Below are positions 1-5,051 of a stretch of 5,051 nt of DNA, one piece after another. The stretch is taken from contig CACYBP010000394.1 in the NCBI GenBank assembly GCA_902772625.1, positions 1 through 5,051 on the forward strand, in the 5' to 3' direction. Position numbers and translations under genes: made by a program. The notes under the pieces are model-generated. The model ran no database searches and was not told where the DNA came from. It saw only the letters and a list, made by a program, of their open reading frames with translations. Each line of letters opens with the position of its first letter. The stretch's first letter is position 1. Source of the stretch: Oscillospiraceae bacterium (GTDB lineage: Bacteria; Bacillota; Clostridia; Oscillospirales; QAMX01).

Positions 1-600
1 AGGATCCGGGAGCTCACCGGGCTTCCGGCGGCGCTGGACAACGACGCCAACGGCGCGCTTCTCGGCGAGGTGCTTCTCCGCGGGCTTTCGGGGAAGCGGG
101 TGCTGGCGGTGACGGTGGGCACCGGCGTCGGCGCGGCTTTCTACGACGGGGAAAAGCTTTACCGCGCGGGGAAATACCATCCGGAGCTGGGGCACGTGGT
201 CGTCACCGGAAAAGGGGAAAGGTGCTATTGCGGAAGAAGAGGGTGTCTGGAAAGTCTGGCCTCGGGGCGGGCGATGAACCTGCGCGCCGAAAAGGCGGGC
301 TATCCCGGCTTCGCGTCTCTGGTCGCCGCGGCCGAAAAGAAGGACGGCGCGGCAAAAAGGCTTCTGAATGCGATCCTCGGGGATCTCTGGAACGGCATAT
401 GGAACCTCGCTCTGGTCTTCAAGCCCGAGATCCTGATCCTTGCCGGCGGGATCGGCCGGGAATATTTCCCGGTGATCGCGCGCGGAGCGGAGGGGCTTTT
501 CGACGGGAAAGAGGACTTCGTCCCGCCCTTCCGGATCCTTCCGGCCTACGAAGGGAGAAACCCGGCCCTCGCGGGGGCCGCCATGCTCTACCGGAGATAA
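1..600 (+). CDS. ROK-family sugar kinase, C-terminal part (5' end outside window)
   Basis: The reading frame is open from the first base and ends at TAA 598-600, giving 199 codons. ROK kinases are usually about 290-310 residues, so roughly the first 100 residues, including the N-terminal phosphate-binding glycine motif, lie upstream. Visible in order, numbered from the first codon in the window: LDNDAN at 12-17, carrying the conserved catalytic Asp region; TVGTGVGAAF at about 36-45, the second nucleotide-phosphate loop; ELGH at 62-65; and CYCGRRGC at 75-82 followed by LE. His65 with Cys75, Cys77 and Cys82 form the classic ROK zinc site. Family members phosphorylate glucose, GlcNAc, ManNAc, allose or fructose with ATP in the cytosol, and some are repressors. 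Retained catalytic and zinc motifs favour an active kinase; a repressor's helix-turn-helix would lie in the unseen N terminus. Substrate cannot be read from this part. It is 39 bp upstream of a GH4 gene on the same strand, so it probably phosphorylates the sugar that enzyme releases (inference). Confidence 0.9.
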   Translation, partial: RIRELTGLPAALDNDANGALLGEVLLRGLSGKRVLAVTVGTGVGAAFYDGEKLYRAGKYHPELGHVVVTGKGERCYCGRRGCLESLASGRAMNLRAEKAGYPGFASLVAAAEKKDGAAKRLLNAILGDLWNGIWNLALVFKPEILILAGGIGREYFPVIARGAEGLFDGKEDFVPPFRILPAYEGRNPALAGAAMLYRR

Positions 601-623
601 ATCGCACAATCAATATAGAATCA

Positions 624-630
624 GAAAGGA
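624..630 (+). promoter_or_regulatory. Shine-Dalgarno site for the GH4 gene
   Basis: GAAAGGA with a 9-nt spacer precedes ATG 640. The 39-bp gap after the ROK kinase stop contains an AT-rich stretch (TATAGAAT near 614-621) but no matching -35 box, so an internal promoter is not supported and read-through from the kinase gene is likely. Confidence 0.6.
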
Positions 631-639
631 AACGGTACG

Positions 640-2019
640 ATGAAAAGGTATGAAAAGCTCAAGATCGTCATGGTGGGGGCGGGAAGCTGCTCCTTCTGTC
701 CGGTGACCCTGGGGGATATCCTGCTTTCGGAAAGCATCCATACGGTGCCTCTCACGGTCAGCCTGATGGATATCGATTCCCACGCGTTGGAGGTCAGCCG
801 GGAATATGCCGAAAAGGCCGTCGCCCTTTCGGGCAGGAAGGTCACCCTGGAGGCCACCACCGATCTGGATACGGCGCTGAAGGACGCCGATTTCGTGGTG
901 GCCGCCATCGAGGTGGACCGGTATCACTACTGGAGCATGGATTTCCACATTCCGAGACGCTACGGCTTCCGCCAGATCTACGGCGAGAACGGCGGCCCCG
1001 GCGGCATGTTCCACACCCTGCGCAACCTGGGACCCACGCTCCATATCGCTCATCGCATGGAGGAGATCTGCCCCGAGGCATGGCTCATCAACTACACCAA
1101 TCCCGAGGCGAAGCTGGTGGAGGCGGTGCTGAAGGAAACGAAGATCCGCGCGGTGGGGGTCTGCCACGGCTACGACATGGGCGTGGAGCAGATCGCGCGC
1201 ATCCTGGAAAGAAAGCCGGAGGAGCTTTCCGTCACGGCCTACGGCCTGAATCACTTCGGATGGGTGCAATCGATCCGGGACAAAAAGACCGGAGAGGATC
1301 TTTATCCCCTCTTCAAGGAAAAGGAGCGCGAGGCGCACTGGCTTGCCAGCTGGGACGAGGTGGCCCTTTCCCGGATGATGCTGCGCACCTTCGGGCTGTA
1401 TCCCTATCCCGGCGCAAATCACATCGGCGAGTATATCGCCTGGAGCGATTCCTTCCTGGCCAGCACCCAGATCCAGTATTTCTTCGACCCGGCGTCCGAG
1501 CACCCCTGGGAAACCCGCAAGCCCCCGCGCTTCGTCTACGACTTCTGCTCCAATCCCACGGCCATCCCCTTCTCCGAAAAGGACCGGGACAAGGAGGAGG
1601 AATACCGCGCGGTCTTCAGCCTGGAGGGCGGGCTTCACCGCTCGTCTGAATACGGCATTCCCATCATCGAATCCATCGCCTTCGACCGGAAGACCGTGAT
1701 CCCGTCCCTGAACCTTCTGAACAAGGGCCAGATGCCCGGGATCCTGCCCGGTCTGTGCGTGGAGGGCCCCTGCGAGCTTTCGGGAGAGGGGATCCGGCCG
1801 CTGCCGGTGGAGCCGCTGCCCGCGGCGATCACGGCCATGATCAACCGCCAGGGCGCCATCCATCAGCTCCTTCTGGAGGCCTATCTGGAAAAATCGAAGA
1901 ACAAGCTTTTGCAGGCCATGCTGCTCGACCCCACGGTGTCGACCTACGAAAACGCCGTGGCCCTGATCGACGAGATGTGCGAAAGGCAGAAGGAGATCCT
2001 GCCGGAGCTTTGCTGGTGA
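640..2019 (+). CDS. GH4-family NAD-dependent alpha-glycosidase (CHGY type)
   Basis: This complete 459-residue protein has the usual GH4 length. GH4 enzymes are cytosolic, use NAD+ and a divalent metal, and cleave glycosides by oxidising C3 and then eliminating, not by ordinary hydrolysis. Motifs seen: the NAD-binding Rossmann start KIVMVGAGSCSF (8-19); acidic strand end DID (44-46); GENGGPGG (115-122); INYTNPEA (150-157), a GH4 hallmark; CHGY (175-178), where Cys175 is the expected metal ligand; GLNHFGW (202-208), where His205 is the second expected metal ligand; and GANHIGEY (258-265). From recall, the four residues starting at the metal Cys split GH4 by specificity: CHEV and CHSV for alpha-glucosidases and alpha-galactosidases, CHGx for alpha-uronidases such as LplD, and CDMP and CNVP for phospho-glycosidases. 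CHGY therefore argues against a 6-phospho-glycosidase and leaves alpha-galactosidase-like or alpha-uronidase-like activity. There is no signal peptide. The ATG at 640 is preceded by GAAAGGA at 624-630 with a 9-nt spacer. Family assignment is firm; substrate is open. Confidence 0.93.
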   Translation: MKRYEKLKIVMVGAGSCSFCPVTLGDILLSESIHTVPLTVSLMDIDSHALEVSREYAEKAVALSGRKVTLEATTDLDTALKDADFVVAAIEVDRYHYWSMDFHIPRRYGFRQIYGENGGPGGMFHTLRNLGPTLHIAHRMEEICPEAWLINYTNPEAKLVEAVLKETKIRAVGVCHGYDMGVEQIARILERKPEELSVTAYGLNHFGWVQSIRDKKTGEDLYPLFKEKEREAHWLASWDEVALSRMMLRTFGLYPYPGANHIGEYIAWSDSFLASTQIQYFFDPASEHPWETRKPPRFVYDFCSNPTAIPFSEKDRDKEEEYRAVFSLEGGLHRSSEYGIPIIESIAFDRKTVIPSLNLLNKGQMPGILPGLCVEGPCELSGEGIRPLPVEPLPAAITAMINRQGAIHQLLLEAYLEKSKNKLLQAMLLDPTVSTYENAVALIDEMCERQKEILPELCW

Positions 2020-2024
2020 GGTGG
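2019..2024 (+). promoter_or_regulatory. Shine-Dalgarno site for the AgaI-like gene, overlapping the GH4 stop
   Basis: AGGTGG lies 5 nt before GTG 2030 and begins on the last base of the upstream TGA stop. This decides the start in favour of 2030 over GTG 2021, and it implies that ribosomes ending the GH4 gene can re-initiate directly. Confidence 0.6.
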
Positions 2025-2029
2025 GACGC

Positions 2030-2749
2030 GTGAAGAGCTTCCTGCTTTTTGACGACTATGAAAAGATGAGCGCCGCGGCGGCGGAGAGAATCGTCTCGGC
2101 GATCCGGGAGAATCCCCGGGCGGTGCTGGTGCTGGCCACCGGGCATTCGCCTCTTCTTGCCTACCGGATGGCGGCGGAAAGGATCCTGAGGGAAAAGCTC
2201 GATCTTTCGGGCGTGACCTTCGTGAAGCTTGACGAGTGGACCGGCCTTTCCCGGGAAGACGGGGCGACCTGCGAGGTCTTTCTGAAAAAAGAATTCCTCG
2301 GCCCCCTCGGGGTCGGGGAGGAGAATTTCCTGCACTTCGATCCGGAGGCGAAGGATCCCGCCGCCGAATGCTGCCGGGTGGCCGGGGCTTACGCGGCCCT
2401 TCCCGATCCGGATCTGGTGATCCTCGGCATCGGGAGAAACGGACACCTCGGCCTCAACGAGCCGGGAGCGGCGCTTTCACTCTCGGCGCATCCGGCTTCG
2501 CTTGAAAAGACCACCCTGGGGCACGAGATGCTTCGTCACGCGTCGGGAGCCGTCTCGGGCGGGATGACCCTGGGCGTCGGGGAGCTTTTCCGCGGGAAGA
2601 CGCTTCTGCTTCTGGCCGACGGAGAGGGAAAGGAGAAGGGACTTCTCTATCTCCGAAACGACCTTCTCGATACGGCCTGTCCGGTCTCGCTTCTCAAGCT
2701 CCATCCGGGGCTGGAGGTCTTCGTGAACAAAAAGAGCTTCGGCCTCTGA
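2030..2749 (+). CDS. AgaI-like galactosamine/glucosamine-6-phosphate deaminase/isomerase (NagB superfamily)
   Basis: This complete 239-residue cytosolic enzyme belongs to the NagB/RpiA-type fold family, whose members turn an amino-sugar 6-phosphate into a ketose phosphate and ammonia. Visible motifs: LATGHSPLLAY (35-45), the phosphate-binding loop; FVKLDEW (64-70), whose Asp68 matches E. coli NagB Asp72; and GIGRNGHLGLNEPG (133-146), whose His139 and Glu144 match NagB His143 and Glu148. NagB Asp141 is replaced here by Asn137. The pattern KLDEW, GTC/ATC-ETFL-like and NGHLGLNEPGE-like text, and HEML followed by a GxTLG segment, resembles E. coli AgaI more than NagB (comparison from memory). Galactosamine-6-phosphate is thus a somewhat better guess than glucosamine-6-phosphate. 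GTG 2030 was chosen because AGGTGG at 2019-2024 sits 5 nt upstream; an in-frame GTG at 2021 would add three residues but has only a distant GGAG. The ribosome site overlaps the stop of the GH4 gene, suggesting translational coupling. A terminator follows. Confidence 0.88.
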   Translation: MKSFLLFDDYEKMSAAAAERIVSAIRENPRAVLVLATGHSPLLAYRMAAERILREKLDLSGVTFVKLDEWTGLSREDGATCEVFLKKEFLGPLGVGEENFLHFDPEAKDPAAECCRVAGAYAALPDPDLVILGIGRNGHLGLNEPGAALSLSAHPASLEKTTLGHEMLRHASGAVSGGMTLGVGELFRGKTLLLLADGEGKEKGLLYLRNDLLDTACPVSLLKLHPGLEVFVNKKSFGL

Positions 2750-2768
2750 TTCTTTTATCAAATCAGCA

Positions 2769-2799
2769 AAGCCCGTTTCGCGTTCCGCGAAACGGGCTT
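2769..2799. terminator. Bidirectional rho-independent terminator between convergent genes
   Basis: A perfect 14-bp inverted repeat (2769-2782 with 2786-2799) encloses a 3-nt loop, TTC. The stem is GC-rich and its outer end is A/T pairs. On the + strand it is followed by GCCTTATTCTG, a weak T-tract; on the - strand it is followed by TGCTGATTTGATAAAAG, also a modest T-tract. It starts 20 bp after the stop of the AgaI-like gene and lies 27 bp beyond the stop of the flavoprotein gene on the opposite strand, so it probably ends both transcripts. Efficiency is uncertain because neither U-tract is long. Confidence 0.85.
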
Positions 2800-2825
2800 G
2801 CCTTATTCTGTTGATCGACGCCGGT

Positions 2826-4199
2826 TCAGGCGAGACGCCCCGCGATCTCCCGGGCGACGAAGACGCCGCTGGCCGAGGCGTGGGAGAGGGAGTGGGTGAT
2901 CCCGCTGCCGTCGCCGATGACGAAGAGTCCGGGATGGCAGGTCTCCAGCTTTTCGTTTACCGCGACCTCCATGTTGTAGAACTTGACCTCCACGCCGTAA
3001 AGCAGGGTGTCGCTGCCCGCGGTGCCCGGGGCGATCTTATCCAGGGCCTCGATCATTTCGATCACGTCGTCCAGGATCCGTTTGGGGAGCACCAGGCTCA
3101 GATCACCCGGCGTGGCGGACAGGGTCGGCACGACGAAGGATTCCCGGATGCGGCTTTCGGTGCTCCGCCGCCCCTGGATCAGGTCGCCGAACCGCTGCAA
3201 AAGCACCCCGCCGCCCAGCATGTTGCTCAGGCGGGCGATGGATTCGCCGTAGCCGTTGGAGTTTTTGAAGGGGACCGAAAAGTGCTTGGCCACCAGAAGG
3301 GCGAAATTGGTATAGGGGGTCTTTTTCGACGGATCCTCGTAGCTGTGGCCGTTGACCGTGATGATGCCGTTGGTGTTTTCGGTCACCACCGCGCCCCGGG
3401 GATTCATGCAGAAGGTACGCACCAGATCGCCGTATTTTTTCGTGCGGTAAACGATCTTGCTTTCGTAAAGCTCGTCGGTGATGTGGGAAAAGATCTCGGC
3501 GGGAAGCTCCACCCGCACGCCGAGATCCACCCGGTTGGAGCGGGTCTCGATGGAAAGGGCGCGGCAGACCTCCTCCATCCACTTGCTGCCGCTGCGGCCC
3601 ACCGAGATCACCAGAGTCCGGGCCTCATGGGTCTCGCCGCCCGAGGTGATCCGGTAACCGTCTTCGATCTTCTCCACCGTCTCCACCGGGGAATCGAAGT
3701 GGAAATCGACCTCGTCCTTCAGGGCGTCGTAAAGATTTTCCAGGACCACGTAGTTGATATCGGTGCCGAGATGGCGGACCGATGCGTCCAGAAGATGCAG
3801 GTCGTTGCGGAGACATTCGGTTTTGAAGCGGGTGCCCGCGGTGGAATAGAGCTTCGTCCCTTCTCCGCCGTGGCGAAGGTTGATCTCATCCACGTAACGC
3901 ATCAGCTCCAGCGCCTTTTTCCGGCCGATGTATTCGTACAGGGTGCCGCCGAAGTCGTTGGTGATGTTGTATTTGCCGTCGGAAAAGGCGCCCGCGCCGC
4001 CGAATCCCGACATGATGGAGCAGCTTTTGCACCCGACGCAGCTTTTGATCTTTTCCCCGTCGATGGGGCAGCGGCGCTTCGAGAGGGGATGCCCCGCCTC
4101 GAAAACGCCCACGCAGAGGGCGGGAGAGAGCTTTTTCAGTTCATAGGACGTGAAGATGCCGCCGGGGCCTGCCCCGACCACGAGAACGTCGTAACGCAT
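2826..4199 (-). CDS. FAD-dependent dehydrogenase, COG2509-like (function unknown)
   Basis: This complete 457-residue protein reads from ATG 4199-4197 to TGA 2828-2826. The N terminus MRYDVLVVGAGPGG with Glu34 ending the second strand is the dinucleotide-binding fold for FAD. It is followed by a cysteine cluster, Cys44, Cys54, Cys57 and Cys60, and by SGFGGAGAFSDGK (64-76), which I associate with the uncharacterised FAD-dependent dehydrogenases of COG2509 and more distantly with HI0933/BaiN-like flavoproteins. VISVGRSG near residue 200 and GDGSGITHS at about 429-437 are the middle and C-terminal FAD-contact segments. No signal peptide or membrane segment is seen, so it is expected to be a cytosolic redox enzyme; the substrate is unknown. 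The start is supported by AGGAGG 5 nt upstream and by the family-typical N terminus. The frame stays open upstream to 5027, but that part is antisense to sbcD and has no homology-like content. It is convergent with the sugar operon and divergent from sbcD, so it is probably monocistronic. Confidence 0.9.
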   Translation of the reverse strand: MRYDVLVVGAGPGGIFTSYELKKLSPALCVGVFEAGHPLSKRRCPIDGEKIKSCVGCKSCSIMSGFGGAGAFSDGKYNITNDFGGTLYEYIGRKKALELMRYVDEINLRHGGEGTKLYSTAGTRFKTECLRNDLHLLDASVRHLGTDINYVVLENLYDALKDEVDFHFDSPVETVEKIEDGYRITSGGETHEARTLVISVGRSGSKWMEEVCRALSIETRSNRVDLGVRVELPAEIFSHITDELYESKIVYRTKKYGDLVRTFCMNPRGAVVTENTNGIITVNGHSYEDPSKKTPYTNFALLVAKHFSVPFKNSNGYGESIARLSNMLGGGVLLQRFGDLIQGRRSTESRIRESFVVPTLSATPGDLSLVLPKRILDDVIEMIEALDKIAPGTAGSDTLLYGVEVKFYNMEVAVNEKLETCHPGLFVIGDGSGITHSLSHASASGVFVAREIAGRLA

Positions 4200-4204
4200 G
4201 GATA

Positions 4205-4210
4205 CCTCCT
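4205..4210 (-). promoter_or_regulatory. Shine-Dalgarno site for the flavoprotein gene
   Basis: AGGAGG on the - strand, 5 nt before ATG 4199, is a full match to the anti-SD core. It fixes the start and rules out the much longer upstream extension of the same frame. Confidence 0.8.
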
Positions 4211-4268
4211 TTGGGGTCCGGAAGAAGAGGGGAAGGGGAAAAGAGTCCGCGTCTTTCCCCGCCCTCTT

Positions 4269-4297
4269 ATCATAGCAGAAATTCCCGGTTTTGTAAA
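4269..4297 (-). promoter_or_regulatory. Sigma-70/SigA promoter for the flavoprotein gene
   Basis: Read on the - strand, TTTACA (4297-4292, 5 of 6 consensus) is followed after exactly 17 nt by TATGAT (4274-4269, 5 of 6 consensus). The bases TGC directly before the -10 box make it an extended -10. The predicted start of transcription is near 4262, leaving a leader of about 62 nt before the ATG. Confidence 0.75.
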
Positions 4298-4318
4298 GGG
4301 CGGAAAGGAGAAGAGGAA

Positions 4319-4348
4319 TTGACAGGGAAGACGGGAAAAGGCTATAAT
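4319..4348 (+). promoter_or_regulatory. Sigma-70/SigA promoter for sbcD
   Basis: TTGACA (4319-4324, perfect) and TATAAT (4343-4348, perfect) are separated by 18 nt. The predicted transcription start is near 4355, giving a leader of about 37 nt to GTG 4392. Both hexamers being perfect suggests constitutive expression, slightly tempered by the 18-nt spacer. No operator-like palindrome was noticed over it. Confidence 0.85.
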
Positions 4349-4377
4349 ACGGGCATAAGCAAGGCGCGCCCCGCGCG

Positions 4378-4383
4378 AAAGGA
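4378..4383 (+). promoter_or_regulatory. Shine-Dalgarno site that decides the sbcD start
   Basis: AAAGGA lies 8 nt before GTG 4392. The in-frame ATG at 4383 overlaps this site and so has no usable spacer, which favours the GTG start. Confidence 0.65.
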
Positions 4384-4391
4384 TGAGAAAC

Positions 4392-5051
4392 GTGAAATTG
4401 ATCCATCTGGCCGATCTGCATCTCGGAAAACGCGTCAACGAGTTTTCCATGCTGGAGGAGCAGAGCTATATCCTGGACGAGATCCTGGGGATCCTGCGGG
4501 AGGAAAAGCCCGACGGGCTTCTCCTTGCCGGCGATATCTACGACAAGTCCACCCCCTCCGCCGAGGCGGTGACCCTGTTTGACTCTTTCCTCACCCGCCT
4601 CGCGTCGGAGGGAGTCGAGACCTTTCTCATCAGCGGCAACCACGATTCCCCCGAAAGGCTGGCCTTCGCCGCCGAGCTGATCGAAAAAAGCGGGATCCAC
4701 GTCTCGCCGGTGTATCACGGCGAGGTGATCCCCGTCATGCTGGACCGGGGAGAGGAGAAGGCGGCGATCTTCCTTCTGCCCTTTCTGAAGCCCGCCGCGG
4801 TGCGCCGGTTTTTCCCGGAGGAGGAGATCGCCGGGGAAAACGACGCCGTGAGGATCGCCCTTTCGCATATGGAGCCCACGCCGGGGAGAAAGCGGATCCT
4901 GCTTGCGCACCAGACGGTGCTCGGCGCCTCTCCCTCGGATTCCGAAGAGATCACGGTGGGGGGAGAGGGCGGCGTGTCCTCCGAGATCTTCGAGGGGTTT
5001 GACTACGTGGCCCTGGGCCACCTGCACCGCCCGCAGAGAGCCGGGCGGGAT
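4392..5051 (+). CDS. sbcD: SbcD exonuclease subunit, N-terminal part (3' end outside window)
   Basis: The 220 codons present cover the metallophosphoesterase domain of SbcD, the bacterial Mre11 homologue; full proteins are about 380-400 residues, so the C-terminal capping and SbcC-binding parts are missing. With SbcC (a Rad50-like ATPase) it forms a Mn-dependent nuclease that processes hairpins and protein-blocked DNA ends. Catalytic motifs in order: DLH (Asp8, His10); GDIYD (47-51, Asp48); GNHD (82-85, Asn83, His84); His173 in LLAHQ; and GHLH (His210, His212). This is the complete metal-binding set expected of an active enzyme. The GTG at 4392 gives the family-typical start MKLIHLADLHLGK and has a well-spaced ribosome site; ATG 4383 would add MRN and is the alternative. 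It has its own strong promoter and probably heads an sbcDC operon continuing to the right (inference). Confidence 0.94.
   Translation, partial: MKLIHLADLHLGKRVNEFSMLEEQSYILDEILGILREEKPDGLLLAGDIYDKSTPSAEAVTLFDSFLTRLASEGVETFLISGNHDSPERLAFAAELIEKSGIHVSPVYHGEVIPVMLDRGEEKAAIFLLPFLKPAAVRRFFPEEEIAGENDAVRIALSHMEPTPGRKRILLAHQTVLGASPSDSEEITVGGEGGVSSEIFEGFDYVALGHLHRPQRAGRD

Noticed and set aside
611..621. TATAGAAT-like -10 element in the kinase/GH4 gap
   Set aside because: No acceptable -35 box stands 16-18 nt upstream, and the gap is only 39 bp inside an apparent operon.
222..653. 143-codon + strand frame overlapping the ROK kinase and the GH4 start
   Set aside because: It is Arg/Gly/Pro-rich and out of frame with the well-supported ROK zinc and catalytic motifs, so it is a shadow.
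610..1863. 417-codon open frame on the - strand opposite the GH4 gene
   Set aside because: It covers the conserved GH4 coding sequence in antisense, its composition is typical of shadow frames, and no promoter, ribosome site or motif supports it.
2811..4322. 503-codon open frame on the + strand opposite the flavoprotein gene
   Set aside because: It is antisense to a gene with clear motifs, rich in Gly/Ala/His/Asp as expected from the complement of GC-rich codons, and shows no recognisable domain or ribosome site.
4383..4391. ATG 4383 as the sbcD start
   Set aside because: The SD-like AAAGGA overlaps it, leaving no spacer, whereas GTG 4392 is correctly spaced and gives the standard SbcD N terminus. 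It remains possible but less likely.
4200..5027. Upstream extension of the - strand flavoprotein frame to a 733-residue protein
   Set aside because: The extra 276 codons lie antisense to sbcD, which has all its catalytic motifs. The flavoprotein has a perfect AGGAGG site and its own promoter between the two, and its FAD motif starts right at ATG 4199. The extension is a by-product of GC-rich codon use.
1..5051. CRISPR array, tRNA/rRNA, insertion sequence or attachment site
   Set aside because: No direct-repeat series, cloverleaf, transposase-like protein or flanking inverted repeats were seen; nearly all of the window is explained by five genes.

Overview
The window is GC-rich, densely coded bacterial DNA with strong Shine-Dalgarno sites, close-to-consensus sigma-70/SigA promoters and short intergenic gaps. 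The gene families (ROK kinase, NAD-dependent GH4 glycosidase, AgaI-like sugar-phosphate isomerase, COG2509-type flavoprotein, SbcD) and the AGGAGG-type ribosome sites fit a GC-rich member of the Clostridia or a related gut-type Firmicute. That taxonomic guess is an inference with low confidence; no rRNA or other marker gene is present.

Region 1 (1-2749, + strand) is the 3' part of a sugar-catabolic operon. It holds the C-terminal two thirds of a ROK-family sugar kinase cut by the window edge, a complete GH4 glycosidase with a CHGY active-site motif, and a complete glucosamine/galactosamine-6-phosphate deaminase/isomerase that most resembles AgaI. Spacing is 39 bp and about 10 bp, and no promoter is visible between the genes, so co-transcription is likely. 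The simplest joint reading is that GH4 cleaves an alpha-linked glycoside inside the cell, the ROK kinase phosphorylates the released sugar, and the isomerase/deaminase passes an amino-sugar phosphate to glycolysis. The true substrate, any transporter and any deacetylase are not in the window.

Region 2 (2750-2825) is a convergent junction with a perfect 14-bp hairpin that probably terminates transcription from both sides.

Region 3 (2826-4199, - strand) is a complete FAD-dependent dehydrogenase of the uncharacterised COG2509 type, with a four-cysteine cluster near its N terminus.

Region 4 (4200-4391) is a 192-bp divergent intergenic region with two back-to-back promoters: TTTACA-N17-TATGAT for the flavoprotein and TTGACA-N18-TATAAT for the gene on the right.

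Region 5 (4392-5051, + strand) is the N-terminal 220 codons of the SbcD nuclease subunit, cut by the window end; sbcC would be expected next.

No mobile element, CRISPR array, tRNA, rRNA or long repeat was seen. The most notable points are the amino-sugar flavour of the GH4 operon and the poorly described flavoprotein with its cysteine cluster. Nothing here is convincing evidence of a wholly new system.
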